This document shows, piece after piece, positions 34,017 to 46,700 of a stretch of 64,000 nt of DNA. Origin of the DNA: Hormiphora californensis (Eukaryota; Ctenophora; Tentaculata; Cydippida; Pleurobrachiidae). The notes under the pieces were generated by a model. It was given only the letters and a program-made list of their open reading frames with translations, did no database searches and had not been told where the DNA came from. Each line of letters begins with the position of its first letter. Within the stretch, counting starts at the first letter, position 1. A program made the position numbers and the translations under genes. Location of the stretch: positions 5,173,003-5,237,002 of the forward strand of contig CM035355.1 in assembly GCA_020137815.1 (NCBI GenBank), written 5' to 3'.

Positions 34017-37000
34017 ATGTCAGAGCGGAACACAATCGAGGTGATAGGCACAGCTGGTAATGGCTCCCTTCCTGGGTAAGTCCCGCACAACCCCCCTCCA
34101 CCTTCCCCGGCCCCTTTCACACCCCCCTCCACCTTCCCCGGCCCCTTCACTAATTATTCTGTACCAATATATATTCATTTGCTACCAATTATCACTACCA
34201 ATATTGCCAGTATATTATTCATGACAGCCTGTAACATGCTGTTGTGGAGCAGAAACCATACTTTGCGTTTAAATCTGGAATATTTTGGTGGCCGGGGTTT
34301 GTTCGGTAGGGGTTATGATACAATTTAGGGCACATTTCGTCCTGCAAACATGTGCTGCAGTACGTGTTTTTCGGTAGGAAAGGATGTTTGTTTCAGCTTT
34401 GTTTATTAATGTTGGTAAACCGCGGCTGCAGTTGCACAGGAGGAGGGGTGTCTAGACATGACATGTCTCCTCCTCGTGTAGTGCAGTAAACAGAGGGCAA
34501 TTAGTTGCGGATTCATGATGATTTAACCTACGGTAATTCCTGCAAGTTATGAGAGAGAAAAGAGAGAAAGAACTTTCTATTGTTGAGATACTAGCTAGTT
34601 AGCAGGGCATCATGTCATCAGGATTAGGATGCTTGTACGGTTGACCGGAAGATTGATTATATATCCCTCCTGTACGGATACATAGTCTGTGTAATTCTCT
34701 GCACAACTCCTGTCTTTATATTTTCCCACGGTGTAAATCCTGTGCATCCCACACAGCATGCATTGAATATCACAATTGACATGTCGCGACAGTTGACAGT
34801 ACATGTGATATCTATGTCTGTGAAACCATGTCAATGCTTGATAGTCGGCACACACCCTAAACTTCATTGGAAGATAGCTGCCAGGCCAATGTTCTGACAG
34901 GAAGATTATAGAGAGTGGGATTGGGAGAGAGAAAGAGGGAGATAGATAAATCAGAAAGTAAGGATAATAATTATTCTGCACGCGTCTCAGTTGTATCCTA
35001 ATCCTGTCAGCAGTACTGCTAAATATCCAGTCATGAGTATGTAGAGGAGATAGTTATACTATGTAGAAGAGAGAGATATACTATTATATTGTAAAGGAGA
35101 GAGATATTATGTAGAAATATCAAATATCGACGGTTTGACGGAATATGTTGCCACCTCATCAACCCTTACAACACTTCACACCATGCTCCTTCGTGAGGTC
35201 AATGAATTGATGAGGTGGTAAAGGATCCCGGGGTACTGGGGTAGATCTCCGTCTCCCTTGTGTGGCTCACACCGTGCTCTGTGAGGGTTCGGTAGATCTC
35301 CGCGTCTCCCTTGTGTGGCTCACACCGCGCTCTGTGAGGGTTCGGTAGATCCCTGTCTCCCATAATCAGCGGGTGTTGAAGGAGAGAGGAATTGATACTA
35401 CTTTACACCAAAGTTGGGCAATCGAATAAATATTGGCGTCAAAATGACTCAAGTTAGGGGGATGAGTAGCCGTAGTGTTAATGATTCTTGGAAATCCAAG
35501 GTTTTTTATTGAAATCAAGTCTAGTCGACTGCTACTAATACATAAAGTCTAGTCGGCGCATTTGCTGCTAACATCAAGTCTAGTCGGTAGTGGCTATAGT
35601 AATTACAAGTCTAGTCGGAGACGTACTAGGTTTCTTTATGGCACCACACCTCTAAGTTGGCGATAAAAAGATTGCAAAGGAAAGACTTCTCCTGTTCAAC
35701 TTTGATATTCATCGTTCAATGTCTAGTTATATTGAGTTGGCTATGGCCTATGGGAAAGTAGGGTACCTAATTAGACCCGACACAATAACCCAATGAATTG
35801 AATACAAATCCCATCACATACATGTTATAATAGTAGTCCCGTTTATCTTTCCCCGTTTGTTGCCAAGTCCATTTGTTTCCCAGTCCGTTTGTTTCTAGTG
35901 GGTCTGTCCTCTCTAACCCCCTCTCCCCTCCTTCCAGTGAAGCAATGGTTACAGATCCACCACTAACGACTCTTACCTGGGACCAACACGCTATTCCATG
36001 GGTTGATATCATGTTGGCACTATTTTGTATCCTCCTAACCCTGGTGTCTACATGTGGTAACGCAGTGGCCATCAGATCCATATTAAAACTAAAGGCAAAG
36101 TAAGTAACTCCAAGTAACGTTGTCCCAATCTAGAGCTATATTCTTCATTTCTTGTTGAGCTCCCTGAAACTTAATTCTCCCTTTTTTCAGGCGGTTCACA
36201 GATCGGAATAATCTCGGTTCCCTAACGTTGGTGATATTTCTAAATTTAGCAACATGTGATTTCCTTCAGACCCTCCTTTCTGCTCCATTTGCATCCCTCA
36301 TGCTGTTCAACGGCCGAGTGGTAAGTGGGCGACAGTGAGAGAGATATAGTTTACCTCTTCTGCCCCTCGGCCCCTAAAATAATTTACCCGCCCCTGCAAC
36401 ATGACTAAGTTGGAGGACTAAATTAGGAAAAAGGCAAGGATGATTCAATGTTAGTTTAGTTGATCTTAATCCCTGCAATTATATGATCCCTATTTTGCTT
36501 GCTAGACATCTCTTTGTCGGGTTGTAAGCCCATCAAGCCCCTACAGTCCCTCTGAAACATATTACAGTCACTGCCCTTTGGCAATCTTCCAGGCCCCAGA
36601 AATATTACTGCCCTTTGGCCCATGGTCTTTACATGAGTCATGACAATCTCTAGGCCCTATTCAGTAACTACCCCAAGTCTAACCCCCCTCTCTCCTCTCC
36701 CTCAGCAACCCTCTCTCTACCCCAAATCTAAACATCTCTCTCCTCCCACAGCAAGCCGGAGTGTCACCCCAAATCTAACCCTCTCTCTCCTCCCACAGCA
36801 AGCTGGAGTGTCACCCCGAACAGAAGCAGCCCTTTGCAACATTGCCGGTGTATGCTACTTCATAATGTCCCGTGCTAGTATTAGTATTGTGGCTGTTCTT
36901 TCCCTGGTGCGGTGTTATGTGATCCTGAGGCCAATGAACCATCATAGTGTGGTGAACTGGAAGAATGTCATGAGTAAGTGGGTGCAGGGACTGTTGTAAT

Positions 37001-40000
37001 AATTGACAATTGTTAGGGCTTAATTTGGGAACTGGGAAGGTAGGGGAGCTTGTAAAATTGGGGCACTTAGTAAATTTCTTGACTAATTTTTGTATCTAGC
37101 ACGTACGTGATGGAGTTTGGTATGATCTTTGCCGGTTGGTGATCTTATGGAATGATAATGATTATTCAAAACTAGGTTTATTAGGTCATACTCCAAATAC
37201 TCATCTACAAATTTAGAGTTTTGGCGGAAATGTTAAAATCATTATGACAAATTCCACAATTCCCTAACTCAAGTTACATTTTTAACATTTCCATCATCAA
37301 CGATAAAGTTGGGGGATTCGTGACTCACAATGTGAGACTCTCCAAGGGATAAAATCAGACTTGGGTGAACTGGGGATGAACTAACTAACTTCCTCTCCCC
37401 TCACTACCCTCTTTAACAACTCCCTCTCCCTTCAGTTGCACTAGGTGTGGTATGGTTTACAGCTACCTTTCTCTCTGCCATCCCCTTTATGTTCGGAGGT
37501 ACCTACCGCTACTGGAGGATCTACCCCATGTGTGAATGGGACACACTAGAGGTAGGTCATACTTCTGACAAGTAGCATAGATTATAATTAGCCGGATATG
37601 AGATTCTGGTTCCCCCTAACTTCAGTTTCACTCCCTGCTAGATACCAAGTCAGCTCCTTTTGTTGACAATATTTTGCCCCCCATGTCCACTAATACCATC
37701 TCTCTAAACTATTCCCCCCCCCCCCCCAGACCATGTTTCCATGGAAGATGGGTCCCATAACCCTGGCCATTGCTGTCACTATTGTCTACGTTACCCCCTT
37801 CCTCCTTCCTGGATTTGTCGTTATAACATCCTCTCTCGTCACTGTTGGCGCGCTTCTCTGGGCACGACACCGCAAAATGGTAAGTCCTAACTTGTAACTT
37901 AGCTGGGTCGAGAAAAGTAAGTCTCTTCACCGGGTTTAGTTCATTTTTATACAACTTTTAGTTTGGATTAAAGGAACTTGTCTTTTCTGGAGGGTTATTA
38001 TTAGTGTAATCGGTATATTGCATATACTGTAACAGGCTATTATAGTTTAGTAAGAAGTAGGATACTTCAACTTGTGTTGGTACTTGGCATTCACTATTTT
38101 AATGAGCTGTTAGGATATGTACACAGTTTATACAAAACATTATATTCCATATTGTTGCTCTAAAACACTTGCCTTGTTCAACCTTGAACCCTCTCTCACA
38201 AAATATGTAAAGGAAGGTTATAACACTGTTCATGTCAGGGTTTATGTAAACCTAAACTGCAGCTACAGCAGTTATCACTTCTGTAAACTCCGTGCGGTTT
38301 ATAACAGTACCCTATAAAGTTCTAATTTAAGAAATAAGTTTAGTACGGCCACTACTGCAGTACAGACTACATACATACTTCCTAGAACTGCATTGTTCAC
38401 ACTCACTACTACTATAGCCTTGGAATGTGCTGCACCACTGGGCTATATTGTTCTCTAGAACAATCTATTATTTAGGTTAAACTAGACGCAGTTTAGTTCA
38501 CTTCCGCGGAACTCACACACTCTACATAAAATAAGAAGTCCCACATACTAAAACACAAGTGTTGCACGTGCAGTTGTTGCTGTTACAGTACGTGACATAC
38601 AGAACACAATTGTGTGTATCACTCACTCTAGTTTCACATTTAGGACATGTGTATCATTATAATATCACTCACTCTAGCTTCACGTTGTGTATCTCACAAG
38701 ATAGCTTCACTTTTTAGAAAGTATTAGTATGTATGATGTGGGACAACTTCTGCAGTCTGCTACAATATGACTATAGCTTCACTTTAGGACATGTTTATCT
38801 CACTTCAGAAAGTTCTTCTTCTACTTCAAAATGACCTCTTGACGGACCCCTCCTAACTACTCACAGCTTATTCACAAGCAGAGTGACGACAGCTACTCTC
38901 TGTGTGTGTCAGTGTGATAAACTGCACTTTGTATAACACCAGATATTACTCGACATTCTCTCATGCAGTGATAATGACCTGAGACAATCTGTCCATGATG
39001 TGTTAATCTAAAACTCACTTGAGTACCCCAGCTCTTGCACGTGCATGATAGTGTACCAAAAAGCGTACGAGAAAACCGAAATTTTGGAAGGGCACCGACG
39101 TACCCAATATAATCTCCGGGTAAGTAATTCCTTTATCCCCCCTCAGATTGCCACAACTAAACGCCAGTACAGTGCCGTATCGGATACCTCCAAATCTATC
39201 TCCCGGAAGCAGCTTAGTGCGGCCATAACCACTCTTATGATTGTTACAGTTTTCATCGGATGTTACGGTAATAATATTTAGTGATATTTTTCTCATGGCT
39301 AGAATTATAATTATTCGATCAGTGCCAATATTTTCAGTAGAACTGTAGATTGTAGAACCCTCCTCATCGAATCTCCATGGTTAATATGGTCTTTACTTAT
39401 CATCTATTATTAACCAATATCAACCAATACTAACCAATATTCCCACAATTACCAGGTATGTGGTGGTGGAACAGTCTGATGTATCTGTTGTGGAAGGCTG
39501 GGCTATTCCCAACTACCGCTGGAGATGACGGGTTCATCTTTACAGAGACATACGGTACGTGCCAAATTTAGCTACTCCATCATGATCTCCCTCCTGCAGC
39601 CGTGCAGATCGGCTGTAATTCTGTGCTCTTTTTATCTTTGAACTACGTGTGTCTTTCTTTCTTTCTGTCTTTCTTTTTCCTTCTCTCTCTCTCTCTCTCT
39701 CTCTCTCCTTCTCGGCATTATGTACAAAACAAGCAGAGCTAATTTTCCAGTAGTATGGAATATCAAGGGAGCCACCGTATTCATAACATACTTAGAGAAA
39801 GAGAGAGAGAGAGATGAAGAGCTAGATAGGAAAGGTGGAGATAGCGAAATAGAATCTGATTGTGGACAGTTTGTTAAACTTCTAATTACCAAGATACTAA
39901 GACATGAACAGCTCCATCTATTTTCACCACCTGCTGAGTGCTTATAGTGCCTTTCATAATTCATTCCATCCTCCCACTCACTCAATTAACCCTGAACCCT

Positions 40001-40631
40001 CCCTGAACCCTCCCCACTACCCACTTGTTGAGTAACTTTCTCGTTCAATTAAGTAACAACACCTCTTATAGGTGAGACAGGGTACGTGTATGTTGCAACT
40101 ATGGGTGGCCTACTTCTCATCTATCTAAACAGTGCACTCAACCCTATCATCTATTACTGCCGGATCTTCAGCAAGAACAGTTCAGATTATAAAACCAGCT
40201 CCAGCGGCCCTAAGGTAGGTCGGAACATATGATTTTTTGACAAAGGCAGAGAAGACTTGCCTAGTTATGTTTCTCTCTCTCATTCCGAATGTTTTGTTAC
40301 ATTGACGCCAGACGCCAGTGGTACTGTGTTTTTACTGGTACATCCACTGCACTGATATTATTTCGGTATTCAGCTGATCTACTTTTACTCAAACTGATAT
40401 TTGGGCTTAGTGCCAATAATAATGACCTAATATATAATCCATCCAGCATGACCGATATATCTACTAAAACTCCATATTTCCCAGGGCCACCAATCCTCGA
40501 GCTCTATCGAGTACAGACACAGTGTGGCCAGTGTGGGGGTCAGGGTTTCTTCCAATACTGAGGGAGAAAAGATGCTGGATACCTTAATGGAGAGGGATGA
40601 AAGTCCGGTTACAAGTGATTCAATGGCTTAG
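34017..40631 (+). CDS. Class A (rhodopsin-family) G protein-coupled receptor, ten exons
   Basis: Ten exons join in frame (34017-34075, 35938-36099, 36191-36320, 36799-36973, 37436-37551, 37730-37879, 39147-39267, 39456-39554, 40072-40214, 40485-40631) into 433 residues with seven membrane segments. Class A marks: Gly-Asn in TM1 (60-61), NLATCDFL in TM2 (Asp 97), the TM3 Cys 130 paired with Cys in extracellular loop 2 (YPMCEWD), and NPIIY in TM7 (361-365). The short N-terminus has a glycosylation site (NGS, 15-17). The TM3 DRY motif is VRC (Arg 155 kept, Asp lost) and TM6 lacks CWxP. There is no TM7 lysine, so it is not an opsin. The tail is Ser-rich, ending SPVTSDSMA. The ligand is unknown. 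Every intron is phase-consistent, so the gene looks intact. Confidence 0.9.
34081..34149 (+). repeat. Tandem duplication in GPCR intron 1
   Basis: Two copies of a roughly 30-nt unit, CCCCCCTCCACCTTCCCCGG plus flank, immediately after the first splice donor. Confidence 0.9.
35151..35218. repeat. Hairpin with 12-bp arms in GPCR intron 1
   Basis: CCACCTCATCAA and its reverse complement TTGATGAGGTGG, separated by a 44-nt loop. Confidence 0.85.
35241..35363 (+). repeat. Tandem repeat of about 57 nt, 2.2 copies
   Basis: The unit contains GTAGATCTCC, TCTCCCTTGTGTGGCTCAC and GCTCTGTGAGGGTTCG. Confidence 0.9.
35515..35630 (+). repeat. Interspersed AAGTCTAGTCG repeats
   Basis: Four copies of the 11-mer AAGTCTAGTCG spaced about 30-35 nt apart in GPCR intron 1. 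Confidence 0.85.
36677..36798 (+). repeat. Tandem duplication containing a splice acceptor
   Basis: Three degenerate copies of a roughly 42-nt unit (CCCCAAATCTAAC...CTCTCTCCTCCCACAG). The second copy also duplicates the first bases of GPCR exon 4 (CAAGCCGGAGTGTCACCCC) with its own CACAG acceptor. Confidence 0.9.
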
Positions 40632-41393
40632 AGAGGGACATTTGGATTGGAGAGAGAAGGAGAAAGAGTGCTGGGGAGTGAGAGAGAAATTCGCCACCAT
40701 GTGACTGTATTTAACGTTGTGTGTAGCAATCAATCAATCATTGTGTAGCATAGACACAGGATAGTTTGATTGACAAGTGATTGACGAAGTATTTCAGAAC
40801 AAGACTAGTATTTTGGATGTCAGAGCATTGGCCTGACAATATTTTGGTATTTCTCAGCACGTTCTAGCATCTGATTAGTACTGAATTGCTAGATATGTAA
40901 ATATTTTCCTACACTGTTTATTGTTTAAAACGTGCAAAGGGAAGAAAAACCAACTTATTTTTGTCTTTAAAAAAGATTTGATATCGCAATATAGCGTAGT
41001 GTTATATAGTTCTATCGACATTGGAATTATTATTTTTCTTGGTTTTAAAACAAGGTTTAGATCTGTAGACTGCCCGTAATATGTATTCAGTTGTGTGTTT
41101 GGTTTTTAACTTGTATAAAAAACGACGTGTTTTACGTTTCAAAATTGACAATATTACCATATGGCATTATGACCTTAGACCCGTCTCCTTGTCTCCACTC
41201 TCCAGTTTTATTAACTGTGGAAAATTGCAGCAGTTCTTTGGAAGCACGGATCATTTAGAAACTTGTGTGCCGTGGAATTTAGGATCTAGAATGCGTGGGA
41301 AATAGATTTGGAATGACAATCAAAATTAGGAATTTGTAGTGTGAGAACTGTCACCAAGATAATAGTAGTTGATATCATTTATAGCCCACAGCC

Positions 41394-41399
41394 AATAAA
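41394..41399 (+). promoter_or_regulatory. AATAAA polyadenylation signal, probable GPCR 3' end
   Basis: AATAAA about 760 nt after the GPCR stop codon. It is the first clear signal I noticed downstream. Confidence 0.35.
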
Positions 41400-42136
41400 C
41401 CTATTGTATCCTGGAACCTATTGTTATAAACGTTAACAAGCTGGTAGCCGATTTCCTTGACGGCTGACGCTAAGCGACCAGTGCAGATTTATCACAATCA
41501 AATATCTTGAGTTCGCGGTAATCCTGCAACTCTCTCTCTCTCTGAAGCTGCGGTTGCGGTCCACCAACCCAAGATTCCTGAGTTAAACTTCACGCGCAGT
41601 GTGTTCAAAAAGATGAAAGCGTTTATTGTAAGCACTCACCACAACAGAGCTGCCCGCGCGAAAACCATCAGATCTGAGCCGTTCGGATTCGCGCGCGACG
41701 TCAAAACACAAAACTTTCCTCCATCTACCGCGCCGTGATATTCATGTTTTGAAAAGGCGGTAGTGCCACTTCCCGTGGCATTTTATCAAGATTAAAGAGT
41801 CCGAAATATATGCAGTGAAACAGGTAACAGCGATAATGGATTTTATAATATCGTTCGATGAGTCTCTTGGGTATCATGGCTCCATATAACGAATGATACA
41901 TACTTTATTCCAGGGGCTGCTCTGGCCGGGTGTCCATGGCCACTCTATAGGTCGCGAGCTGCCCCCGCTTTATTCAGCCCGACATACCACTGCAAGTCCC
42001 TCGCTCAAGCCGCTGTGATAAACCGGTCGTTGTAAGGGACAGGGTAGCCTTAACAATCCGCCAATCCACCGTCCTCCACCCGGTCATAACGTATTTGAAT
42101 TTACCGGCCCATCATATGCTCTATAAATTCCTGTCA
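41400..42136. other. Intergenic between GPCR and MITE
   Basis: Includes a CpG-rich patch (about 41640-41715, GCGCGC words). No gene recognised. Confidence 0.4.
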
Positions 42137-42740
42137 GGCTATAAGCATACTGATCGTGATGATCATAATCAGTTAAAAAGATGAAGTGTGCTCATGGTTT
42201 TGATCATCATCATCTGCAAAAAACTGCAGTGTGCGCAACATTATGATCATCACGTAAGAGCTGGCCCTGGAGCCGTCTCTTAAGTTGGATGATGATCATC
42301 AACACCTAGTGTGCGCACGTTCTGATCTTATTCTTATGGAGGGCTGCACTGTAGTCATGTGACATGTACCACGTGGTACGACTTCGCGCGCACGAGAGGC
42401 TGTTGTACAGGTCACATGATATGCAACAGCCTCTCAGAGCGCGCGACTAGGCAAGAGGAGGCAAGGGGGAGATAGCATCATCATGCTGAGCACACTGGTC
42501 ATGATGATCATGATCAAAAGGCAAGTTCCAACAAGTTGAGTATGGTTTATGATGATCAAACCTGCGCACACTATGGTTTATGATGATCAAACGTGAACAC
42601 ACTATGGTTTGAGAGCATCATGATGCATCAAGCCTCCATCATGATGATAACCATCAGTGTGAGCGCTTCTTTGATGGTGACCATCAAAATCTCCGCACAC
42701 TGACCTGATTATGATCATCACGATCAGTATGCTTATAGCC
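42137..42740. mobile_element. 604-bp MITE with 36-bp TIRs and TCA target duplication
   Basis: A perfect 36-bp inverted repeat at 42137-42172 (starting GGCTATAAGCATACTGATC) and 42705-42740, flanked by TCA on both sides (42134-42136, 42741-42743). The interior is packed with GATGATCATCA-like palindromic words and TGTGCGCAC words. There is no coding capacity. A 3-bp TNA-type duplication and GG-starting ends are compatible with a PIF/Harbinger-derived MITE, but this is only an inference. Confidence 0.85.
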
Positions 42741-43016
42741 TCAGAGCATTGGCCTGACCCTTTGCTCAGAGAAGTATTGGCCTGATAGACGATAGTATGT
42801 ATGGCATAACCCTATGTAGTCTCGTTAACTAGTTAACTACAACGACAAACTACACTGGATGTAGAATGAGGCCCTATATATGTACCAACTTATAATATTG
42901 CAGTAACTCTCTCAACTATCCTATCTCACTCCATCTCATTCCTGCAGCACAATTATCCCATATCCATACAAAATGTGACAATCGACATGAAATGTACCAA
43001 AATACAACACTTCCTG

Positions 43017-43111
43017 GTCAAACCCTTTGAGGGAGGCCCATGGTTAAACCCCTGGAGAGTGGTCAGTGGAGGCCCAAGGTCAAACCCCTGGAGAGTGGTC
43101 AGTGGAGGCCA
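43017..43111 (+). repeat. Tandem repeat of about 46 nt, two copies
   Basis: The unit contains GTCAAACCCCTGGAGAGTGG and TCAGTGGAGGCC. Confidence 0.9.
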
Positions 43112-43618
43112 TTAAGTTGAGGGAGAGGGAGACTCTCCCGTTTTCTACCTGTCCCTCTTGGTAGCTGGCTAAATACCAAGATCCTGTGCAAGAGTTCTGA
43201 GTTCATGTATTGGACCAAGCTCGAAAAAGAGGATAAATATGCGACATAGAATTAAATTACGCGGGGCTGGAATTATCAAGTAAAACAGGATTTGTTTGGA
43301 TAGTCTGCTAAGTCTCAACTCCTGAAATACCGGATTTTGTTTGGATAAGAGCTGCAAATGAATCTTATCTCCCGCTCTCCAGCATGATCTGAACCCCAGT
43401 CCCCAACACGTTAAACCGGATTTGTTTACATAAGGCGGAAAATAGAGAGCAGAACTGGATTTATGGGGTTTTGTAAAAAAAGATAAGTCTTGCTGTGAAA
43501 ATACAGAACAATGATAAGAGCAGCTCACCTCGGAAAAATAGAGGGAAATATAGAGGTCAAAAACTTTTCATCAATATCAGTTTATCTCATGATTATGTCT
43601 CAAGCAGGAAAAATAACT

Positions 43619-43624
43619 TTTATT
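43619..43624 (-). promoter_or_regulatory. AATAAA polyadenylation signal of MTHFR
   Basis: AATAAA on the minus strand about 110 nt after the MTHFR stop codon. Confidence 0.5.
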
Positions 43625-43734
43625 CACAAACGCTGAATAGTTTAAACAAACGAAATAGGTCAACTGTTTTTCTTTACTGTTGTCAATAAAAATTTTGGGT
43701 CTAAAATTCAGTCCATAACAATTAACACACACAT

Positions 43735-46700
43735 TCAGCAGGACACGTCAGCAGATCTTGTCCCACTTTCTCGATCATCTATATTCCCAATCACGTCGTC
43801 CAAAAAGTCCCACAAACTTGTCGCTGAGGGGGGGGGGGGGCGTTAGGGTTGTTTTGTTCCAACAGGGGGGGGGTGCGGAGACAGAGGGTCGGACAGGGCA
43901 GGGTTAGGGCAGGGTAGAGCGGAGAGAATGGGTGAAATAAAATTATCTCACAGAAGTTTGAGAAAAGAGAAAGGGCCTAAAGTTCCTAACGAAGGTCATT
44001 AATTATGCTAGGGGAGGTTGAGAAAAATTCAGCCAGGATGACTTTATCGTGTGAGCAGCAGTCCCCACAATTAAAGTACTCCCCAAACTACTATGTCCCT
44101 CACTCGGGTTTTGTGAAATTTCCCACGGTCATAATTCCACTCCAATGAGATAAAGACTTGAAATTTGTTTTGTAGGAAGAACTCGACATGATCTCCTCAC
44201 AAAACAAATTTCAAGTCTCTATCTCATCAGGGGGTGGAGCTATGGCCGTCTAAAATCCGGTCGCGCGCAGCAAGGGACATAATAGTTTGGGAGGACCTTT
44301 AATGAGGGCCGGGGGATATTTTCGTGGTTCATTTCAACAAGATGAGCAATCCGTATGGGGATGGAGAAAAGCCAGAGACAGGAGACTTTGCTGTATCCCC
44401 GCATGGTAAGTCACTTACCCTCAATAAAGTCGTTGTCCACTAAACAGATGAGGTAGAGATCGTTAACAATGTGATTCAGCGTCTCTCTTGAGTCGGATCC
44501 TTCCTCGTACAAGTACCCTGCAAAGGATGGGATCAGATTTTGTTCGAACCCGGTGAGTCAGGTTCGAGAAAGGCAAGGATCAGTTTCATACTTGGTTGTT
44601 TTAATTTGGTTATCCATCTGCCACGGGCCACCCTTACATATAACAGGGTGGCATGCGGCAACTGCATGTTGTAGTATGAAACGTGTATGAATATTGAATG
44701 ATAACAAATGTAAGTATGCAAACAATCGCCGATGTTCGAACTGAATACCACAAACATCGAGAGAATTAGAGAATATGGATAGAGCTCAAAAGACGGCGAC
44801 ACAACTGTTATGCTCCTTTCTCGGAACACAATAGTGAAATTACATGCGATATACTACATCGCGCGCATGTAATTGCACTATTGTTAGCTTGTTCACCCGG
44901 GTTTGGAGGGCTGGCGGGGCAGCCCGCGACGCGCGATGACTAGACGAACACGTTCCGAAAATGCAGCATAAAGTACCACAGTTACCACGGGTACTCACCC
45001 CATTTCTGTTCCCAGAGAGCGAAAGCCTCGTCTTTCCAGATAAGGAATGTCTTGTAGTCAGCAATAGTAGGTTGGATTATCTCTCTGCCAGGGAATACTC
45101 CCCACGTTAGGGCGATGGGAGTATTCTTCTGGTGATTCGTGTAACTAAGGGTGGAGAGAGAGTTATAGGAAATAGTAGAGAGAATAATAGGAAATAGCAG
45201 AGAGAATGATAGGAAATAGTAGAGAGGGAGAATGATAGAAACAACTTCAGTAAGAGAGACAGCAACATGCGAGATACGAATTCCGTTAGAAGGAAGAGAA
45301 ATGCTCTAGTTGGCATATTGCCACACACACCCAACTCACCAGTCACTTCCCTCTTTGTCCGATATTGTGTAACTCAGATCCGGATACTTCGTAATCAGAT
45401 CAATAATCACTTTCGCATCTTTTGACCGTGCAAAAAACTCGATATAGCCCTTTTGGTAGATGTACCCATTTTTCGGACCCCACCCAAAGGTCTGATCATT
45501 GGATTTAGCTGCATTTACAGCGGGCTGCGAGTTAATTGTGAACATGTAATGTTTGTTCAAGTTCAAGATGTGCTCCTTGATGAGTAGTGTCTCAGATTGA
45601 AGTTGTTCGTAGACCCAAGGTAATGACGTCACTTTGGCTCCGTGTCTGTTGGGTGTATCTTCAAGGAAACACATGAATATCTCTCTTATATCGTCAATAT
45701 CTCTCACTTCCTCCCCCCACATTTCCAGAGTTTTGGGCTTGTTCACTGGTTTGGACATGTAGAACAGATGGTAATCGTCCAGGTCTCCGAAGGCAGGATT
45801 GTCGGCTCTCCCCCATCGACCATTTGGGAATTCATCCCAGGTTTTCGTCCGGGTCATGTAGCTCTTAGGTCTCATGGCCCAGTACACAGGCCGGACCTCT
45901 TCAGATGCCAGCCGCTGACTGTTTGCGGTCACCTGCCACGGGAAATGGCGCCTGCTTCTATCCTTGCTATACAGACCAAGATCTTTGACAATGAGGTTAG
46001 GTCCAATCTCTCGGTTCAGGGTATAAATATGCACCCCCGGGCTCAGATTCCGCTCAAAAAGTTGTGAAATGAGGTCCACAGAAAACTGTACACCGATCTC
46101 CCGAACCATTTCATCGTCATCCTTATGTGCTTCGATGTTAGCAAACAGGTCCGGTGGAATTTGTACATTACTGGCCAGATTTTTCAACTTTCTAATTGTG
46201 TCGTAATTCTGGATCGGTAGTATCCCTGCGATGATAGGAACGGTTATTCCCAAGTCCTCACAATCAGAGATAAACTTTTCATACTTCTCTAAATCAAACA
46301 AAAGTTGGGTGATGACAAAATCTGCTCCTGCTTCAACCTTGTTCTTGAGGTGCTGCAAAGATTCCTCGTAACTCGAATCAGGGTGACCCTCGGGATAACC
46401 GGCCACTGCGATAACAAACTCGTCCCCGAACTCAGTTCTCATCCATCTTACCAGTTCGGACGCGTAGGGGAAGTCACTGTTTGAGTGGTTATCGCCGGAT
46501 AAAGCTAAGATGTTTCTAATTCCGTGAGATCGGGCTGCTACTAAAATTTCCCGCATATCTGCATGAGTGAGCCCGCTGCTCGTGATGTGAAGCATGATCT
46601 CAATTCCACAGTAGTTGACCGCTGAGGAGGCAATCGTCATAGAACTGCAGATTTCTTGTGACGCTGACCTCAATCCTGCATGCCATGTGACATCCATGAA

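Larger units (their letters stand above)
42741..43734. other. Intergenic, 3' flank of MTHFR
   Basis: Contains a tandem repeat at 43017-43111 and several diverged copies of a CCGGATTTGTTTGGATA-like word at 43270-43430. No gene recognised. Confidence 0.4.
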
